64,000 nucleotides of DNA from Amaurobius ferox (taxonomy: Eukaryota; Arthropoda; Arachnida; Araneae; Amaurobiidae). The stretch spans positions 156,929,178 to 156,993,177 of the forward strand of contig OX578136.1 of the NCBI GenBank assembly GCA_951213105.1, in the 5' to 3' direction. Shown piece by piece: positions 44,966-55,907 of the stretch. A program made the position numbers and the translations under genes. How positions within the stretch are numbered: position 1 is the stretch's first letter; each line of letters starts with the position of its first letter. The notes beneath the pieces are model-generated. The model worked only from the letters and a program-made list of their open reading frames with translations, ran no database searches and had not been told where the DNA came from.

Positions 44966-46549
44966 TTATCTAAACCTAGATGGGAGTCTAATTGTTCTGC
45001 CACTTCTAGTAACAACAGTTTTTCGTTGAGCAGAGGGTGAAGTGTCCACAACCCTTTTCTCACTAGCTACAGTATCAGTTTCTGGTTCTCGGGATGGACA
45101 TTCAATTTCAAGAGGGAAAATTCTCTGAACTGGTCGAATTAGTTCCCCCGTTGCTGTCTTTAATTTCACAACTCTGTTGCTGCCATCTTTTCCGGGATAA
45201 ACTTCAGTTATTTTTGCCATTGGCCAGAAAGTTCTTTTCTTATTCTCGCATTCAATGAGAACTATATCTCCAATTTTGACATTCAGCATTTTCATTTTTC
45301 CCCTATGTTGCACTAATTGGCCAAGATACTCTACTCTAAATCTTTTCCTTAGCTGATCCTTTAATGTCTGCTGATATCTCAGTCTTTTTGTGAGATCCAC
45401 TTTGTCCAAAAGGTCCAAGTCTGGCACTCCCACCGTCTGCATGTCCTGCAAAAACATAGCCGGAGTCAAAGGAGTTAGGTTTTCAGGATCTTCGGAAATG
45501 TAAGTCAGTGGTCTGGCATTAATTATTGCTTCGCAATCGCAGAGAATGCTCATCATTTCTTCATAGTCTAAAGAAGCTGTTCCCAAGACCCGTCTCAACA
45601 GTCTCTTAACCATCTGCACAAGACGTTCCCAAAACCCTCCCCACCAAGCAGCGGAGGGTGGATTGAACTTCCAAGTAATTCTTTTGACTGCTGTTTCTAT
45701 TTCAATGGTTTTCCAATCAATTTTTTGTAGAAGATTATCAGCTCCGACAAAATTACTTCCATTATCACTATAGATGGTATTAGGTCTTCCACGACGTGCT
45801 ATGAACCGTCTGAAACTGAGCAGAAAAGCTTTAGTAGATAATGATGTTATGAGCTCCAAATGAATAGCCCTATAAACAGCACACGTATAAAGAACAACCC
45901 AACTTTTCACACCTCCCCTCAATATGAGGGGTCCAGCCAGATCTACTCCAGTAATTTCAAAAACTGACGCTTGTCTCACTCTGTCTTCTGGAAGAGGAAC
46001 TGGAGTTGTTTGTATACATTTTGCATTGTGTCTCTTGCATCTAATGCATTTCGAAATTACACGGCGTACTGTTCTCCTTCCATTAAGTATCCAGAATTTT
46101 TCACGCAAATCTGACAATAAGGAATGTAATCCGGCATGAAGTTTGGTTGCATGGTGTTCTTGGATGATAAGTTCTACCAATTTATGTTCGCTTGGCAGTA
46201 GTATTGGGTACTTGAAATTGTCTTCATCTTTACGTTCTGTCAACTTTGTTTCCACTCGAATTAAACCATCACGGTCTTTCAACAGACACAAGGATTTCAA
46301 ACTATTTAACCGTTCCTTGGTAAAGGTGTCTCTTTGAACAGTTTTGATAATTGCCTTTTCAGCTTTATTCAACTCATCAGCAGATAATTCTCCAGTGTTT
46401 CGATCATGAACGTTCTTTCGAGCATTCTGAAGAAATCTCAAAACCCATCCTACCATTCTTATAATTTTTGTATACTTTGAAAAATATGATAGAAACCATG
46501 TCTCTTTAAACGTTTTACTCAACAGAACCGCAGAGATATTTTTTCTTTC
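44966..46549 (-). pseudogene. BEL/Pao integrase part of pol, after an in-frame stop
   Basis: Same frame as the upstream ORF; only the TAA at 46550-46552 separates them, and nine codons later the drawn start is an arbitrary TTG. A zinc-binding HHCC part is visible (HHATKLHAGLHSLL, CIRCKRHNAKC). The catalytic residues are D in GVDLAGPL (about 45940), D in YSDNGSNF (about 45760) and E in FWERLVQMV (about 45625). A C-terminal DUF5641-like segment follows (FWPMAKITEVYPGKDGSNRV). It would need readthrough of the stop to be made, or it is simply disabled by a recent mutation. A normal stop ends it at 44966, with a polypurine-rich stretch between it and the 3' LTR. Confidence 0.93.
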
Positions 46550-49500
46550 TTACAGCACGTCTATTTCATTAACCGTGCATTCAGAGCGTGGCCAATCCTT
46601 TTCATTCTGTTTCAGCCATGGAGGTCCCTCCCACCATCGGGATTCAATTAATTTCTTCACTGAGCATCCTCTGGAGGGCAGATCAGCAGGATTATTTTGG
46701 CTATTAACATGTCTCCAATTTTCAATATTAGATAATTTCTGGATTTCATTTACTCTATTTTTGACAATTACTCCCCACTGCTCATTTCTTTTAATCCAGT
46801 GTAGGGCAGTAGAAGAATCCGTCCAGAAATATTCCCTAACAGAATCAAATTTCAAGCTTCTCTTCACAAAGTCTGCTAGACGTGCACCAATACAACAAGC
46901 TAAAAGTTCTAGTCTTGGAATAGAAATGGGTTTTAATGGTGCAACTCTTGATTTTGCCATGAGTAGCTGCACGGAAATATTAGTATCGGTTTCACATCGC
47001 ACATATACAACAGCTGCATATGAAATCCCAGATGCATCACAAAACACATGTAGACTCAATGTTGAGTTATCATTGATAAAAGCATGTCTAGGAATCCTCA
47101 CGACATTAAGCATTTGTAGTTCAGCGATCCATTTCAAAAAGTTATGTGAAACATCTTTCGGTGCTTCAGCATCCCAACTCAATTTAGATTTCCAACTATT
47201 TTGTAATAACAACTTAGGATACAATGTAACTGGACAAGTGAAACCTATGGGGTCAAATAGTCTTTGTGCAATACATAAAATAGTTCTTCTACTGATGGTC
47301 CCTTCAGGTTTGCTTATCGCTGCGATGTCACAGAATAATACATCTTCTTGTTTGTCCCATAACAATCCCAAGACTGTTGACGGATTAGATTTGACACAAG
47401 TATCCGTTATTTCGGTATGTTCCCAGTCTCTTAATTCAAATTTTCCTTCCGCCATCACCTCTGTGGATATTTGAACAAATTCTTGCAATTCCACTTCAGA
47501 GTCTACAGAACACACACAATTATCAACACAAAATGCTGATTTAAGTTTCTGTGTTACCTTATGTTGAGCTGAAGATGAATATTTGTCCAAATGGTGTTGT
47601 ATCACTGCTCCAAGAAGAAAAGGACTACAGTTTAATCCAAAGACTACTCTGTAATGTTGAAAAATCTTTATAGCATTCTGGCTTTCACCTTGCCACCAAA
47701 GAAATTTTAAAAATTCTTGATCACTTTTAACAACAGATATTTGCAAGAAAGCCTTCTTTATGTCCGAAATAACGCCGATTTTTTTCTCTCGAAACTTCAA
47801 AAGGATTGTGGGAATCAGTTCCAATAGATTTGGTCCCTTTGCCAAACATTCATTTAAGGAATAAGATCCTTTCTGTTTACAGGATGCATCAAAGACAGGT
47901 CTAACATTAGTCGATGAATTGCATTTAAATACTCCTCGATGAGGTAAAAAATGACCACTATTCTCTGAACTTTCTGTGATTATTCCTTCTTGCCACCACT
48001 CATGGAAAACAGCATTGTAGCTTTCAAACTTTCCTTCTTTCATGAGTTTCGATGTTGTGGCATTCAATCTCTTCTCAGCTATTTCTCTGTTAGTTGGTAA
48101 TTCTCCTTGAGTATGCATCCAAGGAAGACTAACTTGATATCTTCCGTCTTCATTAATTCTAACTGTTTTCTTGAAATGATCCGAAACAGCTGTTTCTACT
48201 TCGTCTTTGCTTTGATGTTCACATGGTTCAGTGATTCCAATAGCTTCTAACTTCCATAAATCAGGAACATTGTTACTATGAATCGAAAGTGAAGTTAAAA
48301 CCGAACCATAATTGCTATACTTTGAATCCTCTTGCGACTTTCCCATTACAACCCATCCTAGATGAGTTTGCACAGCGACCAGTCCACACTTTAGCTGATG
48401 AACGCGTCCTGTGTAAAGTTGACCAGCGAAATCGGCTCCAATAAGTATTTCAATAGGTGTCTGATTGCTTCCTATATCCGTGAGCTGGATTCCCTTTTGT
48501 CTCATTTCTTCCAACCATAATCCAGTCTTGAGTCTTGGTATTGAACCACATATAACAGGTTGGTCTAACACTTTAATTTTACAGCAATAGTTATTAACTG
48601 AACTATTCAAAATTACATTGTAGCACTTGTGCTCTCTCCTAGAGGTGATTCCTCCAAACACGACTTGTGTTAATATATCAGTATTCACAGGATTAAATCC
48701 CATCTGCCTTGCAGTACTTTCTAGAATATAAGAACGCTGAGAACCTGTATCAATCAGTGCCCTAACTTTTCGGTCTTTTCCGTGAGCTTTAAGAACCACA
48801 AGCAGTGTTTGCAATAGTACTTCAGAGTGGCCTTGGCTGGATAAAGTAATATTCTGATCCCCACCTTCTTTGAACTCTGTAACTAAAGCCCTCTTATTAT
48901 TGGTTAGTTCAGGACACATAACTACCCAGTGCCTTTTGGAACAAATTATACACCGAACATGTGATTTACACTGTTTAGAACGATGTCCAATCCGTAAACA
49001 AGTGAAGCATCCCTTCTTTCTTTTTAAAATATCGTGCTTCTCTTCTAGAGAAAGTTTTTGAGCTTTGAAGCATTCTTTACTTTCATGAAATTTTCCGCAA
49101 AATACACAAATGGACTTTTCACATGAATTTATCCCTAAAAATAAATCAGTAGCAGTCGGTAAATTCATACCCGTTTCCTTACAAATTTCCTTTCGACTAC
49201 TTTTCTCATTTTGCTTAAAACCAGCTTTAGCAAGCGAGATACGCTCTTCACCTTCTACTTCAGTTCTTAGGAACAATAACAGGTTTTTCAACTTATCAAT
49301 GTAAGTATCACTTTCTTCACCTTTAGCCGCCACCGGATTTCTTAACCAGACTCGTAGTATTTCTTCCGGTATGCAAGATTCAACAAGGGGAAAAAGCATT
49401 GCTGCGTATTTGTCAGAAGTCATACCAATTGATTCAAGAGACCTTAAATGCGATTCTAACTTATCATACAATTGAGCTGTATTTGCTTTGGATTTTGAAG

Positions 49501-50149
49501 ACACTGCATTTTTAATCACCAGTCCAAGCAATTCCCTGACATAGAACTCTATGAGTAGCTCTTCCCTTCCAAATCTATTTTTAAGGCTTTCAACAGCTTT
49601 TGAATAATTTTCTGCAGTAGGAGGGAAGCTGTCTACTATTTCTTTTGCTCTTGTGCCAACGATCATAGACTGAATTAAATATTGAAATTTATCTTCTTCT
49701 TCCATCAATTTATCTTCATGGATTCTCTTGAATTGACTCCAAAATGCTAGCCAATCTTTTATTTCACCCCCAAATTTCACAAATTCAATTTTAGGAAGCT
49801 TCAGTTTCGTTTTTTCTTGAACATGGGAAAAACTCGCCCTTCGTTTGGTTGCGGTTTTATTTAAATGCATTTCGACGCCAACCCTAGCAGTAACCATTTT
49901 TCCGCGATATTCTTCTATTACCCCATATTCAGTTTCATATTCTTCCACTTTTGACTCATCGGCAAGCAAAGCGTTACAGATTTCGTCGTCGATCTCTGCT
50001 AAATTCATCATTAATCTGTCCATATTTGCCAAATGTGTTTGAATAATTTTATCGTCTGGTTCCTCATCAATTAAAGCCGTTGTCAAAATGTTATACAACT
50101 TTGTAAAAGACGCTCGTATCGGCTTTCGCTTTCTTATGAGCAGTTCCAT
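46550..50149 (-). CDS. BEL/Pao gag-protease-RT-RNase H polyprotein
   Basis: 1,199 codons from an ATG 73 bases after the primer site. Residues ~110-300: gag-like domain of the DUF1759 kind (KLPKIEFVKFGGEIKDWLAF). Residues ~350-415: cysteine knuckles (CVFCGKFHESKEC, CFTCLRIGHRSKQC, CIICSKRHWVVMC). Residue ~463: aspartic protease, ALIDTGSQRSYI. Residues ~740-900: RT with PVFDASCKQKGSYSLN, ISDIKKAFLQI and AFCVDNCVCSV; the usual YVDD reads CVDN. Residues ~1030-1150: RNase H-like part (VFCDASGISYAAVVYV, WTDSSTALHWI, NPADLPSRG). It ends at a TAA, after which the same frame continues into integrase. Confidence 0.94.
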   Translation of the reverse strand: MELLIRKRKPIRASFTKLYNILTTALIDEEPDDKIIQTHLANMDRLMMNLAEIDDEICNALLADESKVEEYETEYGVIEEYRGKMVTARVGVEMHLNKTATKRRASFSHVQEKTKLKLPKIEFVKFGGEIKDWLAFWSQFKRIHEDKLMEEEDKFQYLIQSMIVGTRAKEIVDSFPPTAENYSKAVESLKNRFGREELLIEFYVRELLGLVIKNAVSSKSKANTAQLYDKLESHLRSLESIGMTSDKYAAMLFPLVESCIPEEILRVWLRNPVAAKGEESDTYIDKLKNLLLFLRTEVEGEERISLAKAGFKQNEKSSRKEICKETGMNLPTATDLFLGINSCEKSICVFCGKFHESKECFKAQKLSLEEKHDILKRKKGCFTCLRIGHRSKQCKSHVRCIICSKRHWVVMCPELTNNKRALVTEFKEGGDQNITLSSQGHSEVLLQTLLVVLKAHGKDRKVRALIDTGSQRSYILESTARQMGFNPVNTDILTQVVFGGITSRREHKCYNVILNSSVNNYCCKIKVLDQPVICGSIPRLKTGLWLEEMRQKGIQLTDIGSNQTPIEILIGADFAGQLYTGRVHQLKCGLVAVQTHLGWVVMGKSQEDSKYSNYGSVLTSLSIHSNNVPDLWKLEAIGITEPCEHQSKDEVETAVSDHFKKTVRINEDGRYQVSLPWMHTQGELPTNREIAEKRLNATTSKLMKEGKFESYNAVFHEWWQEGIITESSENSGHFLPHRGVFKCNSSTNVRPVFDASCKQKGSYSLNECLAKGPNLLELIPTILLKFREKKIGVISDIKKAFLQISVVKSDQEFLKFLWWQGESQNAIKIFQHYRVVFGLNCSPFLLGAVIQHHLDKYSSSAQHKVTQKLKSAFCVDNCVCSVDSEVELQEFVQISTEVMAEGKFELRDWEHTEITDTCVKSNPSTVLGLLWDKQEDVLFCDIAAISKPEGTISRRTILCIAQRLFDPIGFTCPVTLYPKLLLQNSWKSKLSWDAEAPKDVSHNFLKWIAELQMLNVVRIPRHAFINDNSTLSLHVFCDASGISYAAVVYVRCETDTNISVQLLMAKSRVAPLKPISIPRLELLACCIGARLADFVKRSLKFDSVREYFWTDSSTALHWIKRNEQWGVIVKNRVNEIQKLSNIENWRHVNSQNNPADLPSRGCSVKKLIESRWWEGPPWLKQNEKDWPRSECTVNEIDVL

Positions 50150-50221
50150 TATGAAAATGTGACAGCGACAGGCTTAGTTAAAACAAAATTCCAAACGAAA
50201 CTAACCTTTCTATCTTCACAG

Positions 50222-50238
50222 TCACGTCCGGGTCACCA
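50222..50238 (-). promoter_or_regulatory. BEL primer-binding site
   Basis: On the minus strand, TGGTGACCCGGACGTGA begins two bases after the 5' LTR. It starts with TGG, as required to pair with tRNA CCA ends. I do not assign the tRNA. Confidence 0.8.
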
Positions 50239-50240
50239 AA

Positions 50241-50518
50241 TGTCAGAAACGCCGTAGAAATTTACCCAACTTCACACGTTTCAATATGTACGAAAATAAT
50301 TACAACTGCTTTTCAGGAACCAGAAACTTTACTTCAAAACTTAACATTCGTACAGCCAACGTCAACTCGTAAACAAACCGCTCCTTCATCTGACAACGTC
50401 TACAGAAACCCAAGAGTGTTGCCATAGCAGTATTACAAAACTAAAATAAACAAATTCACAAGAAATGCAAATTTAAATATAAAACTTGAATAACGAAATC
50501 AATGTGTGTTACTTAACA
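50241..50518 (-). repeat. BEL 5' LTR (278 bp)
   Basis: Reads on the minus strand from TGTTAAGTAACACACATTG to GGCGTTTCTGACA. It carries the element's promoter by family knowledge; no clear TATA box is visible. Confidence 0.95.
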
Positions 50519-53002
50519 CCAGAGAAGGCAATGCTGTTGAAAAGATATAAGCTTACTGCCGATAAATACAGACAATTGTTTTCTCTGCATCGTAAGAGCC
50601 AAAACAGTACTTGGCGTGATTTTTATTTTGAATTGACCAGTTATCTTGAAGGCTGGCTTACTGAACTGAATGTCAAGACATTTGAACAATTAAGGGAACT
50701 CGTCCTGGCTGACCAAATGAAGAAACGAGTACCTCAGGAAACCAGAGACCATTTCCTTGATATTTGGCCAGAGCTAACCAACCCCTTAGACTTGGCGGAA
50801 AGGTTGGATACTTACGACTGTTTAAGGACTAATCAGAAGAAAAGTACGATTCCGCCGTTTCCGAGGAGGACTAACACGGTCAGAGATGAGGTTACGAAAC
50901 CTGTTATGCCCAAGAGGTGCTCTCAGGAAGGCAGAACCAATCGAACAGATGCTAGATCCAACCAGGAACGACCAACGTTAATCTGTTATGGCTGTGGTAA
51001 AGCCGGATTTATAAAATCAAAATGCCCAACTTGTAACCCTCCCACGCGAGCAGCAGCTCGTTTTGAGAAGATCCAAATCCATAGTCCAGAGGTACTGGAG
51101 CGGGCTGCAGTCGTGAGTGTCACAATAAATGGTATACCAGGTACAGCGTGCGCGGATAGCGGAGCGACACACTCTATTGCAGGTGAGACCCTGTACCATT
51201 TGCTGAAAGATGAAGGAGTTGAGTTTGAAAAAACATTTATTACGATGACGCTTGCTGATGGTGATCAAACTGAAAGGAACGCTTTTACCACGTGTGTGAC
51301 GGTATGTCTGGAGGGACGTTCTTTCCCAGTAACTCTTTTCGTGCTACCAGAAGCCAAAGGAAATCGTACTCTATTGGGAGCAGATTTTCTGAAGAAATCC
51401 GGAGTCGTGTTGAATCTTCAAAACCATACCTGGTTCTACAGTGATAAACCAAATGAATACTTTTCATTCGTTGAAAACCCTACTGTCCAGTCCTGTGACA
51501 TTAAGGAAGGTACGATAGCGGCGAATTCTTGTCTACTCCGACCCAACGAAGGTGAATATCTAACGAAGGACCAACGCCGAAGACTCAATGCGTTGCTTAC
51601 CCAGTGTGAATATACCTTTAGTCCGGGGGGAGAGCCGACGCCGTATATAGAACATCGGATCGACACGGGTGATTCTTCCCCAGTTGCCACTACTCCCTAT
51701 AGGCTTTCTCCTGCCAGAAAGGAAATTTTGAAAGAACAGATCGACACCCTTCTCCAATCGGGCGTAATCGAGGAATGTGACTCTCCGTATGCTGCTCCGG
51801 TGGTGTTAATACCAAAACAGAATGGGGATTTCCGCCTTTGCATCGATTATCGGAAACTGAATTCTGTAACTAAGCCTGATCCATATCCCCTACCACGTAT
51901 GGATGATCTTTTGCAAAATGCTAAGCCGACTACCTACATGTCTACCATGGACTTAAAATCTGGTTACCATCAAGTCAGAATGTACCCTCCCGATAAGGAC
52001 AAGACAGCCTTTGTTTGCCCTTTTGGAGTGTTCCGATTTACGCGTATGCCCTTTGGTCTAAAGACGGCCCCTGCAACCTTCCAAAGACTTATGGATCTTT
52101 TCCGAAACGGATTGAAAGTCAACATCCTAGCCTATTTAGATGACATTATTGTGATGTCCTCTACCTTCGAAGAACATTTGGAGGACCTTCGGTTAGTTTT
52201 TGACCGGTTACATAAATTTAGATTGCATGCCAATCGTGAAAAGTGCCACTTTGCTTGCCCAAAGGTTAAGTACCTCGGTCACTACATAACGAGAGATGGA
52301 ATCGAGGTAGACCCCGGGAAAATAGAAGCAGTTCTACAGATACCCTCTCCAAAAAGTGTAAAGCAAGTACAAAGTTTTCTCCAGACCTGTAGTTGGTATC
52401 GACGTTTCATTCCTCAGTTTGCTGAAACCTCCAGACCGCTGAGCAACCTTACGAGGAAACGAACACCCTGGAGGTGGGGGCAAGACGAGCAAACAGCCTT
52501 TGAAACTCTGAAACAAAGTTTGGTGTCACCACCTGTGTTGAAGCAGGTCGATGAGGCCAGGCCTTTTATTCTTAGGACTGACGCTTCAAGTTACGCTCTG
52601 GGTGCGGTCCTTACTCAAGGGCAGGGCCCCGAGGAGCACCCCATCGAGTACGCTAGTCGATTGTTGACTTCCGCGGAAATAAACTACTCAACTACCGAGC
52701 GAGAAGCTCTTGCCGTGGTCTGGGCGCTAGAAAAATTCCGCGGATACATCGAAGGAGCTGAAATAACAGTGGTTTCCGATCATCAGCCCTTAAAATGGCT
52801 GATGAGCCTGAAGTCGCCGACAGGACGACTGGCAAGGTGGTCCTTACAGATTCAATCGTATAATTTGAAGTTTGAGTATATTGCCGGTAGAGCGAATGTC
52901 ATTGCCGACATGTTATCCCGCCCTGCATGTACTACACACGAGAGGCCCACCTGTGACATCTGTACTGTCAATCATAGACTTACCGTCCAGGAAAGCGAGT
53001 GA
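50519..53002 (+). pseudogene. Gypsy gag C-terminus, protease, reverse transcriptase, RNase H
   Basis: This resumes gag in frame (PEKAMLLKRYKL). A nucleocapsid knuckle at about 50984-51025 reads CYGCGKAGFIKSKC, with Phe in the place of the usual His. The protease active site is ADSGATHS at about 51150 (DSG rather than the common DTG), with LLGADFL downstream. RT shows MDLKSGYHQVRM, FGLKTAPATFQ and AYLDDIIVM (catalytic pair at about 52131-52142). RNase H shows RTDASSYALGAVLTQG, TEREALAVVWAL, SDHQPLKWL and RANVIADMLSR. The frame is lost near 52960-52985 and stops at 53000-53002; integrase continues in another frame. The Met-initiated frame drawn from 50486 begins in BEL LTR. Confidence 0.93.
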
Positions 53003-54407
53003 TATCCGGGATGAGCAGTTGAAAGATGATGACTTAAAGAAAATTATTGACTGTTTTGAAGGTGACCACAGAACTGAAAATTTCGCAAATTGGACAAGCC
53101 GCGGTTATCTTATGACCCAAGGAATCCTGTATCGTTACTCCCCGGATACTGAATCCGAAGAGGCCCAATTAGTGGTACCGATCCAAGAGCGCAAAAGAAT
53201 CTTGCAGGAGTATCACGATGCTCCGACCAGCGGACATTATGGTGCTGAGGGTACTTACTACAGGATTGCCTCCCGCTATTACTTTCCTGGAATGAGAAAA
53301 TACATTGCGGACTACGTAAAGAACTGTGTTGATTGTAATAGATATAAGCCCAGTAACCAAAAACCTGCTGGACTTTTAAGGACACCCGTGTACTCCCAAC
53401 GTTTCGAAACGCTTGCGATAGACCTCTTCGGCCCCCTTCCGAAAACGCCGGACGGGAAGAAATGGATTTTCATAGTGGAAGATACCTCTACCAAGTGGGT
53501 GGAGCTCTTTTCTCTCCAACACGCCACTGCAAAAGAATGTGCGGTAATTCTACTGGAGGAGGTGTTTTTGAGATATGGATTGCCTCGCCGGCTTATCAGC
53601 GACAATGGTACCCAATTTGTTAGTGCTGTCCTTCAGCAAGTGTGAAACGTGCTCGGAGTCAAACAAGTACTGACTCCTGTCTATTGGCCTCAAGCGAATC
53701 CTGTCGAACGGAAAAATAGAGATCTAAAACCAAGACTGGCCATCCTCGTGGGGAACGATCACACCTTGTGGGCCGAAAAACTTCCAGCTATACGTTTTGC
53801 CCTCAACACCGCAAGATGTGACACTACTGCTCATACTGCAGCCTTCTTACAGTTCGGACGAGAACTTAGGACTCTGGACGACGTCCAGCATGACATACGA
53901 ACCGTGATCCATAATGACAACTTCGTTGCCGAAATTACGCCATATCTGCGAAGATTTGCAGATATGAGCGCCGAGATAAAGGATTTGGTAGAACAGAAAC
54001 AGGATCGGAGGAAGAAATATGCTGATAAAGGTAAAAGAGGAGCTCCGTCGTATGCGCCTGGAGACGAAGTGTGGGTAACCACTCACCCGATAAGCAATAA
54101 AGCCAGTCAGAAAACCACGAAGTTTGCACCTCGGCGAGACGGGCCCTTTGTCATACTAACTCAGCGTTCTCCAACGAGTTATGAAGTGGCCGATCCAAGT
54201 TCCCCAGATATACCAGTTGGGACTTACCACACCTCTGCCCTCCGACCTTGCTCCTTGCCTCTCGACACCGTAGCCACGCCAATCACCCCCTTGCGTAAGA
54301 GGGGCCGACCCCGAAAGACTAAAATAAAGCAGAACAGCCCTAGTTCCCCATCTACCACTTCTGGCTACTCGTCGAGTCGACTTCGTGGCCAGGGGGGGAG
54401 ACTATAA
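52977..54407 (+). pseudogene. Gypsy integrase, frameshifted and with a stop
   Basis: Integrase inserts the DNA copy. The zinc-binding HHCC part lies at about 53210-53345 (H in EYHDAPTSGHYGAEG, C in NCVDCNRYK). The catalytic triad is D in LAIDLFGPL (about 53418), D in ISDNGTQF (about 53600), and E in NPVERKNRD (about 53705). Near the C terminus is a GPY/F-like module (RRDGPFVILTQRSPTSYEV). One in-frame TGA at 53643-53645 lies between the second Asp and the Glu, and the frame differs by one base from RNase H upstream. The frame ends at 54405-54407, overlapping the 3' LTR by a few bases. Confidence 0.93.
54391..54402 (+). promoter_or_regulatory. Gypsy polypurine tract
   Basis: AGGGGGGGAGAC directly precedes the 3' LTR; it primes plus-strand DNA synthesis. 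Confidence 0.88.
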
Positions 54408-54618
54408 CGAGTGAGCTGCCAGCGCAGCGACACCTAGAAAGAAATGAAGAAGAAGAAGAAGAAGAGAGTAGGACTCACGACATCGGTTCGAAGCCCACCA
54501 GTTTTGTTATGTGAAATTTTAACTCTGTAATGTTTGTGATGTATTTGTGAAAAGTTTAATAGCGTCATTAAACTTCAAAATGTGTATCCATGTCAATCAT
54601 GTACAACTAGCGGATATA
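54403..54618 (+). repeat. Gypsy 3' LTR (216 bp)
   Basis: Identical to the 5' LTR but for one extra GAA unit and one substitution (GTATCCATGT here, GTATCCGTGT in the 5' LTR). Followed by the GATA duplication. Confidence 0.95.
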
Positions 54619-54622
54619 GATA

Positions 54623-55688
54623 ATATTTTCTACGCAAACCACCAAACAGTGTTAAGCAAAATAAAAATTATTAAAAAAAGTTGCAACTACTTTTTTATAA
54701 GTGTATGTTTTCGCAATTACCAGTATTTTATAATTCCATTTTTATACAATTGTTGCTTCCATTTATAACCACAGTAACAGAGGAACGCTCTCAGTACCGA
54801 AATCGTCTGCTGGCAATTTTTCTAATTAAATTATTGAAAATATTTTTCATTGATTCCTGGATTAAATTGTCTGAAAATGTTGAAATTAAGGTAGCATACA
54901 GTGACCGGAGAATATATTGCTAAATTATATTATTAAATTTGAAAGAACTTTTCATATTTAGTGTGATGATATTTAATGCAACATTTAAAAGGTTTAGAAA
55001 AGCTTTTTAATGTGTGGGTTTAACATTTAGTGACTACTAAATGTTTAATGCGCGCAAAACGTGAATGGAAATGGCTAGTCTTAACAATAAATCTGCTGAT
55101 TCTGACTTATTTAAAATTTCTATGTAACTGTTATTAAACTTACTGATAACAACAAAACGCCAAATGATTGTACGCGGATAAAAATTACGAGAACTCAAAT
55201 TTGTATTATTTTTTTTTTTTTTTATAATATCAAAAGTTGTTAATCTGCAAGACAAATCATGCGTTGCGTATATCACATTTTTTGCTTATTCTCATAACGC
55301 GTTTTCATAAGAAATAATGCTATGGAAATATTAAATATTGATCTATTGAAGTTGCAATCAAGCCAATCGTCAGTTGGCTGGTTTGAAATTGCAAAATGAG
55401 CAATTGCGTTTTTTTAAAGGATCCAGACAGTTTTATTATAGACTTTTGTACGTGAGGGAAAAAGTCTTGATATTTTCAAAAACAACCATTTAAAATTCCT
55501 CTGCCTATTTAAATTCGATGCGAGTCATTAAACCTAAGGATTAAATTAACTCCTAAGTGATTTTCTTTTCGTTCCGAAGCGTTTTACAATTTGATTGATG
55601 AGCTTACTATTTGATTGCACGAGCTTATGAATAGATTAAAAAACAGCAGTGATTTTAATGGACGAAACCAGCCTATTAAAAGCTTTCT
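54623..55688. other. AT-rich non-coding DNA right of Gypsy
   Basis: No ORF with a recognised motif and no repeat recognised, apart from a T-rich run at 55205-55224. Confidence 0.4.
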
Positions 55689-55907
55689 ACTTTCCCTACA
55701 TAAGCAACATAATGTACAGGGAAAGTATTGTGACGGTGTCGAAAATTCGTATTTATGTTTTCGACCGAAGATCACGTTTCAAACATTCCTAAATTGAATC
55801 CCTGGAAGCGTAAAATTTTGGGGTGATGTATGTATGTGTGTGTGTGTGTGCTTGGTCCGTGAATCTGTGGACGCGGCATCTCAAGAACGAATGCAGCTTT
55901 TCGAAAG

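Larger units (their letters stand above)
44596..50518 (-). mobile_element. BEL/Pao LTR retrotransposon nested in Gypsy gag
   Basis: 5,923 bp on the minus strand. Two 278-bp LTRs start TG and end CA; they differ by two substitutions (near 44694 and 44745 against 50339 and 50390). Gag-protease-RT-RNase H and integrase are in one reading frame split by a single TAA. Target duplication: CCAAA (44591-44595) against CCAGA (50519-50523), 5 bp with one mismatch. Since it disrupts a recent Gypsy copy, it is itself young. Nothing envelope-like is present. Confidence 0.96.
43443..54618 (+). mobile_element. Gypsy LTR retrotransposon, complete but with a BEL element inside
   Basis: LTRs of 213 and 216 bp, a 4-bp target duplication GATA (43439-43442, 54619-54622), a tRNA-Lys-type primer site, gag, pol in the order protease, RT, RNase H, integrase (the Gypsy order), and a polypurine tract. 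The LTRs differ by one substitution and one 3-bp repeat unit, so the insertion is recent. Without the BEL insertion the element would be about 5.25 kb. No env-like frame is present. It has three breaks: the BEL insertion in gag, a frameshift near 52960-52985, and a TGA at 53643. Confidence 0.96.

Noticed and set aside
46575..47474. 299-codon plus-strand ORF
   Set aside because: It is the antisense shadow of the BEL RT/RNase H region.
52872..52976. Start of an independent Gypsy integrase gene
   Set aside because: This stretch overlaps the RNase H end in another frame; the real integrase frame begins after a frameshift, without its own start.
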